This document shows, piece after piece, positions 33,736-44,412 of a stretch of 64,000 bases of DNA; positions within the stretch are counted from its first letter, which is position 1; every line of letters begins with the position of its first letter. The position numbers were made by a program, and so were the translations under genes. Source of the DNA: Podarcis raffonei (lineage: Eukaryota > Chordata > Lepidosauria > Squamata > Lacertidae). A model generated the notes under the pieces. The model saw only the letters and a program-made list of their open reading frames with translations. It searched no databases and was not told the DNA's origin. The DNA is taken from positions 42,771,001 to 42,835,000 of the forward strand of contig NC_070614.1 in NCBI RefSeq assembly GCF_027172205.1, in the 5' to 3' direction.

Positions 33736-33806
33736 CATAGAATCATGGAGTTGGAAGGGACCCTGAGAGCCATTTTGACCAACCTCAGATCAAGTTAATT
33801 TATCCC
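33736..33806 (-). mobile_element. CR1-type LINE 3' end, short, reverse
   Basis: ATAGAATCATGGAGTTGGAA followed by a GACC...CCAACC pattern is the reverse complement of a CR1 3' end. Unit 2 lacks it at about 39598. Confidence 0.6.
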
Positions 33807-34279
33807 AAGACATACAAGCAGGGTACACATCCCTCTTTTAAGTTAAATCAATCAACATAGTAGTGTAAGTAGAACATCTCTTCTCAAACCGCTTAAGCCC
33901 TTTAAGGGTTTTGATGGTGTTACAGGAAGTCCCTCTGTTAATGTTCCTACTATGAAAGGATGAAGTGTAGGTGTGTAGGAGTGTGTGAAGAAATAGCAGT
34001 GGCAGAGAGAGATGCAGAAAGGTCCGTCATGAAGGAAAGTGTAGGCTGAATGGTCCTTGGGGTTGCAGGGTGTCTCTCTCAGGATTTCTGCTGCTTGGGA
34101 GGAATGTGTGTCCTGCTTGCCTCAACTTATTCTTCACTTGCATATATGGAAATAAAACAAATATTGCCAAAATAGCACAAATGTCTGATTTCCTCTCCTC
34201 CAAACAAAACTGATTCTGGTTAAGGTGTTTCTGGAATGAATAATTGCTTATGGAAAGGGGGACCACACCACGATTGTAG
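33807..34279. other. 3' flank of the OR at 32715
   Basis: Runs in parallel with 39600-40069 of unit 2. No gene was seen. It ends at the duplication junction. Confidence 0.5.
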
Positions 34280-34440
34280 ATTTATTGTATTCCGGGTGGA
34301 GGAAGTCAGTCAGAGGTTGTGAAGGCAATGACTGTCTTCTACACAGCTATTACACCCTTCCTTAACTCTCCAACTACTGTCTGAGGAACAATCATGTGAA
34401 AGAGGCTATGGGCAGGTTGCACAAAAGAAAGGTAATAATA
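34280..34440 (+). pseudogene. OR 3' stub at a duplication junction
   Basis: It matches 27597 onwards (TM7 and tail of the OR at 26823): the ATTCCGGGTGGAGGAAGTCA region, the codons of the ITPFLN turn, and CTGTCTGAGGAACAATCA. There is no upstream OR sequence, because the preceding base is the end of duplication unit 1. Small lesions have since accumulated in the NPLIY codons. Confidence 0.88.
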
Positions 34441-35544
34441 TGTGTTGAGACAAAATAGGACAAAACAAGTCTTTCAGAACTCTCTCCAAACTTAAATATT
34501 TCGAGTTAAGTAAGACAGACACATCTCCTCCCTCATATTTTATACTGTCCAGTCAAAATTCAATCCAGGAAACACCTCAGGGTTGCCTACAATCAATCTA
34601 TCTGAGACTAGAAATCAAAATTAATTTTTAATTTATATAGTTTTGTCAATAAGACCATAAGAAACTCCATTTCCCATTTAGGAACCGGAATGCTAGGCCT
34701 AAAACACTTGAAGTAACCATCAGAGTTAAAATTATTTCCTAAAGGTTTTTGTGTGCTCCATCAAATGAAATATATACACACTAAAAATAATTAGATTTGA
34801 ACCTTAAATACCATTTGTTTTTACATTTCCAATGATAGTCAACTTACGTGTGTACATGTTGAATATGTTTATATGTTTATGTGTCTGTGTATTTGACCAT
34901 GAATTAGAATTCTTAATTGCTTAGTGCAAACTTTCACCTTCCTTTGTTGCAATATTCTACTATTCTGCAATTTCAAGCACGTTATCTTAATTATCTTTTT
35001 ATTCCTTTGGAAGGTTTGGGCCTCTTGACTGTGGATTTTTGCTTGTTCCTTGCTTGTTTCTAAAGATGTAAACTTTCCTTTCACTGCATGGCTATGGAGA
35101 CTGGCTGTAACATTGTGCTTGCCATCACACACATTTTTCAAGGTAGCACCAAAGTAGCAAAAGGCAGCAAGTTCGGCCCACTGAAAGGAGAAGGATTTTC
35201 CAACAGCTAGCCATTATTCAGTATCATCACTGCAGTAAGAGAGGAAAACAAAACCCAAGGTCTATGAGTGCATATATTACCAAATTATAGCTCAGCACTG
35301 AGTTTCTTGGGCTGTTTGTGCACAACGCTTTCTCCCTTAAATATTCACATCAGCATGGCTTCATTAGTGTCACATTTGTTTCTGTTTGTGTATGCACTAC
35401 GGGGCATTGATAGGGTGGGGATGTCTTTATCCTACGCAAAGGAGTTCAAATCTTGGTTAAGATGAATTGGGAACAGCTTAAGGGTTTGAAGCTGGTTTGA
35501 GAAACAATGCATCCATATGCAGTATTTTATAACTAAGTACAGAA
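34441..35544. other. Duplicated intergenic sequence
   Basis: Parallels 27760-28078 and then 28937-29730. No gene was seen. Confidence 0.5.
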
Positions 35545-35669
35545 GTCATGCTGGCCACATGACCTGGAAGTTGTACGCTGGCTCCCTCGGCCAATAAAGC
35601 AAGATGAGCGTCACAACCCCAGAGTCGGCCCCGACTGGACCTAATGGTCAGGGGTCCCTTTACCTTTTT
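35545..35669 (+). mobile_element. Sauria SINE, 5'-truncated
   Basis: Begins GTCATGCTGGCCACATGACC and ends GGTCCCTTTACCTTTTTT. The flanking direct repeat TACAGAA lies at 35538-35544 and 35670-35676. The matching site in unit 1 (about 29730) has one TACAGAA and no insert. Confidence 0.92.
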
Positions 35670-35854
35670 TACAGAATACTATTTTGTATAATGTTGTGTG
35701 AACATGTAAAAAAACCAAGCGGTGGAAAGGTGATGAGTGCACAGTAAATGGGAATGTGAACAAAGCCTCTATTTGCTTCAAATTCAATTACCAAGGGTAG
35801 GATAATTCCTAATGTCAATCTTTTAGACAGCAGCACGTCAGGGAAAAGGGCTGT

Positions 35855-35948
35855 AGAAGAAGAAGAAGAAGAAGAAGAAGAAGAAGAAGAAGAAGAAGAA
35901 GAAGAGGAGGAGGAGGAGGAGGAGGAGGAGGAGGAAGAAGAAGAAGAG
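35855..35948. repeat. (GAA)n/(GGA)n microsatellite
   Basis: A purine-only trinucleotide run of about 90 bases next to the tail of the SINE that follows. Confidence 0.95.
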
Positions 35949-36197
35949 TTTGGATTTGATAATTTGATATCCGGCTTTATCACTACCCGAAGGAGTCTCA
36001 AAGCGGCTAACATTCTCCTTTCCCTTCCTCCCCCACAACAAACACTCTGTGAGGTGAGTGAGGCTGAGAGACTTCAGAGAAGTGTGACTAGCCCAAGGTC
36101 ACCCAACAGCTGCATGTGGAGGAGCGGAGATGCGAACCCGGTTCACCAGATTACAAATCTACCGCTTTTAACCACTACACCACACTGGCTCTCTGAA
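35949..36197 (-). mobile_element. tRNA-derived SINE, second family, reverse
   Basis: On the minus strand it begins GAGAGCCAGTGTGGTGTAGT with an A-box (GGTGTAGTGGTTAAAAGC) and a B-box (GAACCGGGTTCGCATC), and runs to a GATATCAAAT region and the purine/pyrimidine microsatellite. It differs from the SINE family at 5272. Confidence 0.8.
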
Positions 36198-37377
36198 GCA
36201 AAGACTGTTACCTAATTTGTCTTGGTGTAGGGAACGTTTATACAACAGTAACCCTGTGGTTGTTTGTAAACTGTCAGCTACAGTTGCAGGGGTAGATAGA
36301 TCAAGAATCTCTGGACTGGTGGAACAACTAAACACATCATGCAGTATTGCTAAAGAATCTGTCTAGCCAGTCTTTTGTCAGGCAGATTGCTTGGTAACTG
36401 ATATAGGAGGGCCAAGTTGATGCATACTCAGTAGGTCTCAGATCTTGCAAAAAGACTGTTTATCCCACTGGGAGGGAGGATGAGAGGTAGGGGTGCTGAA
36501 TTTTGGGGTTGCACAGGGCACTACTGAAATTTGAGAACCCAAGGTGAGGTAGCAGAAGGGAAAGACAACTAGTCAGCCCAAAGTCTGGATCTTTCAGAGC
36601 CACAACATTTTCTTCAAGGGAGGGGGATGCTTTAAACCCATTCTCGTGGTAAGCAGGACACCAGGGGAATGTACTCTGGCCATGCTTTGTATTTGTTTTG
36701 TTTTCTGCTCTTGGTGGAACCATGTTCATTGTATTATATCAATACATCATTTGCTGGTTGTAAAGATCACACTCCATTATAACCATAAGGAAGGGCAGAC
36801 AGTGCTGACTAAAACAAGAGGGAGGAATCTGAAGCCCAGGAACAAAATGTGGTCCTCTGGGTCGTTCTATCTGATTCTTGGTACTCTATGAATGCCATGC
36901 GCCCTACTCTGTGATAGGTCACACCACTTCTCCCAAGGACATGCCCTTCACCAGGCCTTCTTCATACCCTCCCTGCCTGGCTTGGCTGTCCCCTTGAACT
37001 CTTATCATCTGTCCATGTTTCCTGGATGGAAGATAGGGAAGGGTGTGTAGTGAATTTGTGGCTTGGTAGAAATGAGTGTCCTGCTTGCCTCAACTTATGC
37101 TCCACTTCTATATATGGAAATAAAACAAGTAAAAACAACAACATAACTGATGTCTGATATCCTTACTTGCAAACAAAACTGTTCCAGAATGAAGCATTGC
37201 TTATGGAAAGAGAGACCACACCACAACTTGAATTAGCAGCACAGCTTAATATAGAACAAAGAAAGAACACAGAGTAGAATCTATGCAACATAGTAAGGAG
37301 AGGAGAAATGGGGTGGCATTGTGTCTCCCAAGAGATGCTACTGTGTGTTGGCAGATAGCTTAGTTCCTGAGAGAGGT
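36198..37377. other. Unit-2-only and promoter-proximal sequence
   Basis: About 35800-37150 has no counterpart in unit 1. Part of it (about 37070-37210) resembles 34100-34265 and 39895-40060, so a third copy of that OR 3' flank is embedded here. No gene was recognised. Confidence 0.4.
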
Positions 37378-37603
37378 GTTCCCAAGGGTTGAGCCAGTCA
37401 GTGATTAAAACTGCAGCCAGAAATAATTAGTGGCATTGAATCATTGGTATGCCTGAATTTACAGAGATATTTGGACTCTTTCTGATTCCAAACCCACGTT
37501 ATGGTCATTTATGTCATTCACTCCTGCAATTCCGAATGTGTGTGACAATATAAAACAAGGAGAGGAGCATACTTCCTTACCAAATTCTGAGAGAGGACTT
37601 GGG
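37378..37603 (+). promoter_or_regulatory. Putative promoter and first exon of the OR at 38591
   Basis: Unit-2 twin of 30329-30555: EBF-like GTTCCCAAGGG (37378-37388), GATTAAAA (37403-37410), TATAAAA (37549-37555), donor-like GTGAGC at 37604. It is almost unchanged from unit 1, although the intron beyond has diverged by insertions. Confidence 0.5.
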
Positions 37604-37899
37604 GTGAGCATTTCTGACGAATGGTGAAAACAAACTGCTAGCTATTAAGGGAGATAAACTGGATTTCTGATGGAAGCACAAGATACCTGGGTGAGAACTT
37701 GCATCAGAGGTGGAATGCCAACCCAAGAAGGAGGTAGTTCCTAATACTCTAGATTATATGGGGCAACCAACACACTATGCCAAATTGCGGCTCCACAAGG
37801 ACCATCATTCAACATTAAGTGCCCAGGAAAACAGCAGCGTCAAACAAATATACAACAAATATCTGAGGTGTTCTGAAGCCTGTTGTAGTTTAATTAATA

Positions 37900-37920
37900 G
37901 TGTGTGTGTGTTTGTTTGTT

Positions 37921-37975
<55 letters not shown>

Positions 37976-37976
37976 A
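37900..37976. repeat. (TG)n microsatellite
   Basis: TG run with TTTG and CG interruptions. The same site in unit 1 (about 31117-31133) is only about 17 bases long. Confidence 0.95.
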
Positions 37977-38590
37977 ATATTTTGACATACATTATTTTGA
38001 TGAAAATTAATTTAAAAACATAATCTGTAATTTAATTTTCTAAATATTCCTGTTGTTTTCAGTTAACACAGCACAAGTAAAAAGTTAGATGCTGAAACCC
38101 TCAGATAATTATAAGGGAAAGGAATTTGAGATTAAACACATTTACATCTAATTAAATTTGATGAAATCATATTAATGTATATTTTAGGAGCTATTTTGTT
38201 ATCATAGGGCTGGCCCTACAGTTGAGCAAAGCGACAAAGGCTATTTCAGGTGGCAGATTTTTTTTTTGTTAGCCCAATTGTGTTTTGTTAGCCCCAAAAT
38301 GGAAAACTAGCAAGGTCCCCATAGCTGTCTGCTTTTAAGTGCATTTGCTCTTATTCCATTTTAAATTTATAGCTAATCAGAAAACATTATTGCTTCTGAA
38401 CACTGTTCACTTATGATCTGCTACACATGGTGCAAGGAAGGAAAGGCCCTACTGCACTCCCTAAATTTCATAGCTGTTTGGAAGTGTTCCCTTTATATGT
38501 TGGTGGAAACAGGCAGTCAGGCTCATGGTATGTGAAGAAACCGATACTTCTCTGAAGGTGTATGATACTGCTTCTGTTTTGTGATTCCAG

Positions 38591-39550
38591 ATGGAGATAG
38601 TCAATGGTACCACAGTACAGGAATTCATCTTGCTGGGATTTGGAGTTGAGAAGGAGAAGCGATTAGTGCTCCTCATTGTTTTCACCATCCTCTATATCGT
38701 CACTTTAGTTGAGAACATCACCATTATCACAGTGGTTTTCTTCGATGCTCACTTAGCCCAGCTTCCCATGTACATCTTGCTGAGCAACTTCTCCTGGCTG
38801 GAGATATGCTACGTGACCACAACTGTTCCCCATATGCTCTTTGACCTGGTGTCTCCTCCTGGGCTCATCTCCTTCCATGCCTGCATCCTCCAGTTCTACT
38901 TCTTATTCTCACTTGGCAACACTGAATTCTTCTTCCTGTCAGCCATGGCTTTGGACCGATATTTGGCCATCTGCCACCCACTACGCTACCCACAAATTAT
39001 GTCCCCAAATTCCTGCTATTCCTTGGTGGCCTCTTGTTGGGTCCTTGGCTTTCTGGCCTACATTGTCCCAGCTACTTTGATATCCAAGCTAACCTTCTGC
39101 GGACCTAACATCATTGACCATTTTGTGTGTGATCCTGTGCCAATTCTGTCCTTGGCGTGTCCTCCTCTTGGAAATGTACCCTTTATATGCCAGGTCATCA
39201 TGCATGTCATGTTTTTAGTCAATGTATTATTTGTTGTCTTATCATATGGCATAGTCATTTTTACCCTGATAAAGTCCTCTGACAAAGGTAGTCGTCAGAA
39301 GTCCTTCTCCACCGTATCTATGCACCTCTTAGTGGTGACCCTCTTTTATGGCACAGTGGCAGCTATGTATTTAATTCCACATGGAGAAAGCCAACCAGAG
39401 GCCACAAAGGCAGCCACACTTTTCTACACTGCTATTTCGCCTTTTCTGAACCCGCTGATTTACTGTCTGAGGAATGATCAGGTGAGGGAGGCTCTGGGCA
39501 AGTTGCTAAGGAGAATATCACGACTGCTGATGACAAAGGGCATGGTATAA
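38591..39550 (+). CDS. Olfactory receptor, class II, family-11-like (319 aa)
   Basis: An intact OR, the twin of that at 32715, about 96-97% identical in protein. The landmarks sit at the same places: N5-G-T, VEN, PMY 59-61, C98, LDRY 121-124, cysteines 170/180/190, NPLIYCLRN near 288. The differences cluster at the C98 region (HACILQ for HGCFLQ), in TM5 (IMHVMFLV for IIHVLFSV) and in loop 3 (QPEA for QAGA). The start abuts the acceptor GTGATTCCAG. AATAAA lies at 39572. It is the downstream product of the tandem duplication and probably recent. Confidence 0.96.
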   Translation: MEIVNGTTVQEFILLGFGVEKEKRLVLLIVFTILYIVTLVENITIITVVFFDAHLAQLPMYILLSNFSWLEICYVTTTVPHMLFDLVSPPGLISFHACILQFYFLFSLGNTEFFFLSAMALDRYLAICHPLRYPQIMSPNSCYSLVASCWVLGFLAYIVPATLISKLTFCGPNIIDHFVCDPVPILSLACPPLGNVPFICQVIMHVMFLVNVLFVVLSYGIVIFTLIKSSDKGSRQKSFSTVSMHLLVVTLFYGTVAAMYLIPHGESQPEATKAATLFYTAISPFLNPLIYCLRNDQVREALGKLLRRISRLLMTKGMV

Positions 39551-40069
39551 AAAATGCTGGTAGGAGGGGGAAATAAAGTTAAAACAAAGCAACATGTTCT
39601 CAGATCAAGTTAATTTATCCCAAGACATACAAGCGGGGTACACATCCCTCTTTTAAGTTAAGTCAATCAACCTAGTAGTATAGGTAGAACATATCCTCTT
39701 CAAATCCCTTAAGCCCCACACCTTCTAAGGGTTTTGATTGTGTTACAGGAAGTCCCTTTGTCAAAGTCTCACCCTGAAGGGATGTAGTGTAGGTGTGTAG
39801 GAGTGTGTGAAGAAATAGCAGCGGCAGAGAGAGATGCAGAAAGGTCCATCAGAGAGGGAAGTGTATGCTGAATGGTGCAGGGTGCCTCTCCCAGGATTTC
39901 TGCTGCTTGCCTCAACTTATTCTTCACTTGTAAATATGGAAATAAAACAAATATTGCCAAAATAGCACAAATGTCTGATTTCCTCTCCTCCAAACAAAAC
40001 TGATTCTGGTTAAGGTGTTTCTGGAATGAATAATTGCTTATAGAAAGGGGGACCATACCACTATTGTAG

Positions 40070-40089
40070 ATGCATGAAAACTGACTCCT
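40070..40089. other. Right edge of the tandem duplication
   Basis: Similarity to unit 1 stops at 40069. Beyond it the sequence is unique to this place. Confidence 0.6.
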
Positions 40090-40560
40090 TTTTGGAAATA
40101 AAACATTGTCAAGGCCCATAAGTTTAATTTAAACTTTTAGTTGCAGAACGTTCTTCATAACAAACCAGCTTGGCTGGCCTAGTGGAGAGCAAATCTGTTA
40201 ATATGACAAAAGGTGTTGATGGGCCATCTGAGAGGAACCCTTTGCCCTTTGAAGGAACAGGAAAAGAGAGTCTTGAGCAGGGGTTGCTGAGAAGAAGAAG
40301 GGGGAAAAGAGACAGGGGAATATCTTGGTTGAAGGCTGGCTGCACTTCTGTGGGGGATAAGCTCCTCTTGAAATGAACTTGATATAAGACTTGGACTCCT
40401 TCCATGCAGACAGAAGGTGTAAAGAGGTAAATAAACCATATTTCTTAAAGCTACGGCACTCTCCCACCATGTCTCAATTCTCCAAAGCAACACAGATCCT
40501 GGGTGAGTGCCTGGAGCCCCGTGGACTCTTGCTACTGTAGCACCCTGCTTGTGGTTAACG
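40090..40560 (+). mobile_element. Endogenous-retrovirus-like solo LTR fragment
   Basis: Non-coding sequence with a GGTAAATAAACCATAT polyadenylation region followed about 95 bases later by a CTGGAGCCCC end. The same layout occurs near 59200-59283. It fits the R-U5 part of a retroviral LTR. It looks old and broken, with no internal genes beside it. The family was not identified. Confidence 0.35.
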
Positions 40561-41014
40561 CTTAGCTGGAATGAAATATTCAACGCAGCAATAGAGAAAT
40601 TAAAATAATAATTTATTTGTCGGACAAATAAATAAGAGGCACAGTGGTATATGGTTACCAAGCTCTGGCCTGCCCTCCTGCCATTATGGCCAGCACTTAA
40701 ATTTCCTCAATCCAGCCCCCTTTCTCCTCCCTTTGGCTGCCTCTGTCCAATCAGCCTGGTTGAAATTCCTATTGGCTGTTTGCTAGAACCAATCATAAAA
40801 GATTTCCTATTACCTGTTATGGGAGACAGAGAGCTATATTTTCTTCTATTTATAAATGGCAAATAAGTAGTCATATATCTTACATTTACCTCGACCAGGC
40901 ACCTTAATTACCAGATAACCTTTGGCCCCTCTTGCCCTATTCCCTGCAAAACAGATGGCTAATGGTTCTAATTTTTATCTTAAACAGATATTTTGGGTTC
41001 ACCTCCTCACACAC
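40561..41014. other. Intergenic
   Basis: No gene was recognised. It may continue the adjacent retroelement remnant. Confidence 0.3.
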
Positions 41015-41168
41015 CATCTATGAAAGATCTCCTTCTTTGGAGGTCTTTAAGCAAAGGCTCGACAACCATATGTCAGGAGTGCTCTGATGGTGTTTCCTGC
41101 TCGGCAGGGGTTTGGACTCGATGGCCCTTGTGGTCTCTTCCAACTTTATGATTCTATGATTCTATGAA
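41015..41168 (+). mobile_element. CR1 LINE 3' end
   Basis: GGAGGTCTTTAAGCAAAGGC, TTGGACTCGATGGCCCTTG and the terminal ATTCTATG repeats (ATGATTCTATGATTCTATG) are the signature of CR1 3' ends. Confidence 0.85.
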
Positions 41169-42832
41169 ATAAGAATCTAACATTTCTTACTTTCTAAATC
41201 CTTTGCATAATTACATTTAAGCCAATATATTTCATAACATATATAGTTTTTTTTAGAAGAAAGGGAACTTAGTAAAAGCTAAGCTAAATTCTAAGTTTTC
41301 TCTAAAGCTTCTAAGCAGTTTCAGAGAGCTGCTTTGCCTAGTCCAGTTGCTGTTTATTTGCCCTTTTAACCTTATGAAAATGTGGCTCGTCTCTAATGGG
41401 AGGCACAATAATTCTTACTATTTACCAACTCTTAATTGTGTTTTGCAACTTGATTATTCTATAATTTGTATGGTCAGTGTGACCTTTTGCTCCTAGCCTG
41501 TAATTTCCTCTTACAACCCTGAGGCACTGCTATAGATCAGGGGGGCCCTTGATCAAGAAGATAACCAGCTGCCAGAGTATGGTTTCTGCCTGGCATGAGA
41601 GATACAAACATTTACAAATATATATATATTTTAAGCTCATTTTAAAATACAAATCTTGATCAGATGCCTCATCACCACTCCACAAACAGCGGAGGAGGAA
41701 GGTGGGTGTGGTAGAGGTGGGCTGCCCCAGGTGTCATCATGAAGGGGGTGACAAAATGCTCAACGCGCCCACTCCCAGACCCCGAAAGAAAGCAGTGCCT
41801 TCAGACAAATAATGCCGTCATGCTCCTTCCGCTGCCACAGGTTGCCCTGGTGGGAAAGGAGAAGCGGGTGGGGTGGGGCGGGGTGGGGCGGGGCAGGGAG
41901 GCTGAGGGTGGGGAGAGGTCAGTGCAAGCCCGAACCTCCAGGACACCATCACCAACCCTTGAGCCTGGCCGTGGCTCTGCCTCCTCCTTCTCTTCTCAGG
42001 GAGGCCACGTGACTTGGACCGGAGGAAGGGGGAGAAGCCGGGATCTACATTGGATAGCTGCCTGCACAGCTGTTTTTCACTGGGGGGGGGGGAGGAAAGA
42101 GGAGAAGCCAGAATCTACATCGGATAGCTGCCTGCACAGCTGTCTTTCACAGGGGGAAGTGGGAGGAAGGGGGAATTTCAATGTGGGGGTAGCGGCAAAA
42201 AAATCTGCACCGGGAACCACCTGACCCTGCTACACCACTCTCCACAAAGAGAAGGAGATGCACCTAAGTTTTGTAACAATATATACCAGGTCTTCTTTGC
42301 AATATATGACACCCTAGAGTAATGGCCCAGGGTAGCTGGTTGTTGCATGGGAATTAAAAAGTTAGCTAATTGCAGTGCTTTATTTTTAGAAAAAAAAGGC
42401 CCTGGTACTGTAACATGAAGTTGCTACAGCAAGTCCAATTACATAATTGTTTAGAACTGGTAACTGAGTTGGCCTGTTTTCCTTTCCCCTCCTCATTCCT
42501 TTTCCCCTTTTGTGTCACATCTTCTCAAATGGAAGCCTGTTGGCAGAGACAAAATTATTTCCAATCAGTAAGCAGAATTTAGAAAATTATTGGCACTCTA
42601 TAAACTAATGATCATAATATTAAGAAGAATACATCACACCAGCTCTGGTTCATGTGCTCTGAGCTTTGGCCATTCAATTTGTTCTTTAAGAACATTTGGA
42701 AGAGGTAGTGTTTTGGAAAAACAGGAGGCATGCATCATACCAAAGTGGAGGGAGGCAGCCTGTGGTATAACATTGCATCCCACTCCCAAAGGGTGCTATT
42801 TTGTTTTTTTTTTTAATTGTTCCTGAAGGAGA
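41169..42832. other. Intergenic with a GC-rich island
   Basis: 41690-42240 is G-rich in an AT-rich setting. It includes a GGGGCGGGGT-type run (about 41870-41900), which could form G-quadruplexes, and an imperfect two-copy tandem repeat of about 80 bases (42025-42175; GATAGCTGCCTGCACAGCTG twice). A hAT-like end (CAGTGCTTTATTTTTAG) lies at 42374. No credible protein: the 161-codon frame at 41739 is low complexity. Confidence 0.5.
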
Positions 42833-43065
42833 TATTCCCAAGATTCATTTCAGTTTCTGATTAAAGCTGTAGTCGACACTGATCGGGGCATTTGAACTCT
42901 AGTCTGCATGTACATATATCTGGTGACTTTTAATTTCCTCCAGAACTGCAGTATGGTCCTTTATGTCCTTCACACCATCTGTCTGGAAGACAACTACCAG
43001 TTAAATGCACAGAGAAGACTAACCTCCACCCCAGATTCTGTTGCTTCACTTCTGATGAGCCTTCT
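42833..43065 (+). promoter_or_regulatory. Putative promoter region of the OR at 44413
   Basis: TATTCCCAAGAT (42833-42844; half-decayed EBF-like site) and TGATTAAAG (from 42858) are in the same order and spacing as upstream of the ORs at 26823, 32715 and 38591. At the place where those have GGTGAGCC or GGTAAGCC, this one reads GATGAGCC (about 43055), so the donor may be lost or shifted. Confidence 0.35.
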
Positions 43066-43197
43066 ACTTTATGAGTCAATGTTTTAACTCCTATTGACAA
43101 CCTTTCCCCCAAATCATGTCATGAATGTCTAGGGAGTTTTTCCTGGATGACAGAGCAGCATTTTGACTCCTACTGAGGTATGGAGAGTGTTTTTGTA

Positions 43198-43282
43198 GTT
43201 GTGTTGTGCTTGTGGGCTTCCCATAGGCCACCTGCTGGACTAGATGGGCCTTTGATGTGGCCCAGTAAGGATCTTCTTATGG
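43198..43282 (+). mobile_element. SINE-like tail fragment
   Basis: GGGCTTCCCATAGGCCACCT, CTGGACTAGATGGGCCTTTG and a CTTCTTATG end match a common squamate SINE tail. A more decayed copy sits at 7903-7988. Confidence 0.55.
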
Positions 43283-44412
43283 GAGTCATTGCCAGCAAAA
43301 AAGAAACTTGGGTGGGAACTGTGGATTTGAATGTCATTTCTCGTGGGGTGGCTTCCTCTAGGAAATTTTGAGAAAGCATTGCAAAATGATTGTGGGGAGA
43401 ATTTAGAGTAAGAGGAAAGGATCATGGGAAATGCCAATGATTCTAAGCTACATCCTGGATTTTAGATCCCAAATTTTATAAAGTCAAAGGGTTTGAACCG
43501 TTTCCCTTCACTCAGACCCCCTCCGCAACTTGCATATGCATTGCTTAAATTATTGGCTGGAAACCCCCCTTTGTGTGACTGATAACTTGTAAATAGCTGA
43601 AATAGGTGCACTTCTAATGGCTAGAAAATATCTCTTTCGGAAGGTAATATTATTTGTAGTTAGAGGGGCACTGATTAGAGTTGGAGTTTGAATTTAAGAA
43701 GCATTATTGTGGTTTAGTTGTCTTTTTCAGGGGACTTGAAGCAGGAGTTCCACTTATTTTGCATTCTTACAGGACCCTATTTATTTCCATTGTGCTTTTA
43801 TACTTGCAAATAAAGCAAATGTAGAAGCTGCAACTCAAATACCGGCTGTTCTCTCATCAAAAGGATGGGCAAGGCATTTGGGAATGCATAACAATAGAAT
43901 GAAATCTAACTTCTGTAAAAAAGCAGCAGCAATTGGTTCTAAGATATAATTCAAAGAACAAACTCTTTCTCATGTAAATTGTACAATGAATCTCAAATAT
44001 ATTATTTAAATCAAGGTTTTCTGCTCCACTTGCTTTATCATTTTAAAATAAAGTAAGCTGGGCACACTATCAGTTTGGTGTTATTTATGGATTCAGTGGT
44101 GTGTGAGAGGAGAGAGACTTTAACAGAACAGGGGATATGCAAAGCTCTAGGATATCAGAATTAAATGCCTCAAAGCACTATATTTTAAGTGCATTATGTT
44201 ATATTTTATACTTAACCAGGAGAAACAGGTGCTTTGGGTGAACAATAACTTGTGAACTGTAACATAGGGTGGGCAGAAGAAATGTCCCACAGCGTTCTGA
44301 AATGGCAAGTCTGTACAACCTTTGTTTTTCAATGTAAGCTAATGGTATTTAAACAACTGTATACCTCTTTATGCTGTGCAATAGTGATTATATTATTTGA
44401 CTCCAGGTAGAG
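43283..44412. other. Probable 5' intron of the OR at 44413
   Basis: AT-rich. No gene or clear repeat. It ends with the acceptor GACTCCAG (44399-44406). Confidence 0.4.

Larger units (their letters stand above)
27597..34279 (+). repeat. Tandem segmental duplication, unit 1
   Basis: A 6.7-kb unit that begins in TM6/TM7 of the OR at 26823 and ends just after GGACCACACCACGATTGTAG. It contains the OR at 32715. Unit 2 starts on the next base. Unit-1-specific material: 28080-28937, MITEs B, C and D, an L1 fragment, and a CR1 piece near 33736. Confidence 0.88.
34280..40069 (+). repeat. Tandem segmental duplication, unit 2
   Basis: It starts with a truncated copy of the 3' end of the OR at 26823 and ends at GGACCATACCACTATTGTAG, the same sequence as the end of unit 1. 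It contains the OR at 38591. Unit-2-specific material: a Sauria SINE (35545) and about 35800-37150. Confidence 0.88.

Noticed and set aside
36100-36197. Possible tRNA gene (A- and B-box-like sequence on the minus strand)
   Set aside because: The boxes sit at the head of a longer SINE with a typical body and microsatellite tail, and there is no tRNA cloverleaf end.
41739-42224. 161-codon frame in the GC-rich island
   Set aside because: Low-complexity Gly/Arg/Ser product across G-runs and a short tandem repeat. No domain and no codon pattern of a gene.
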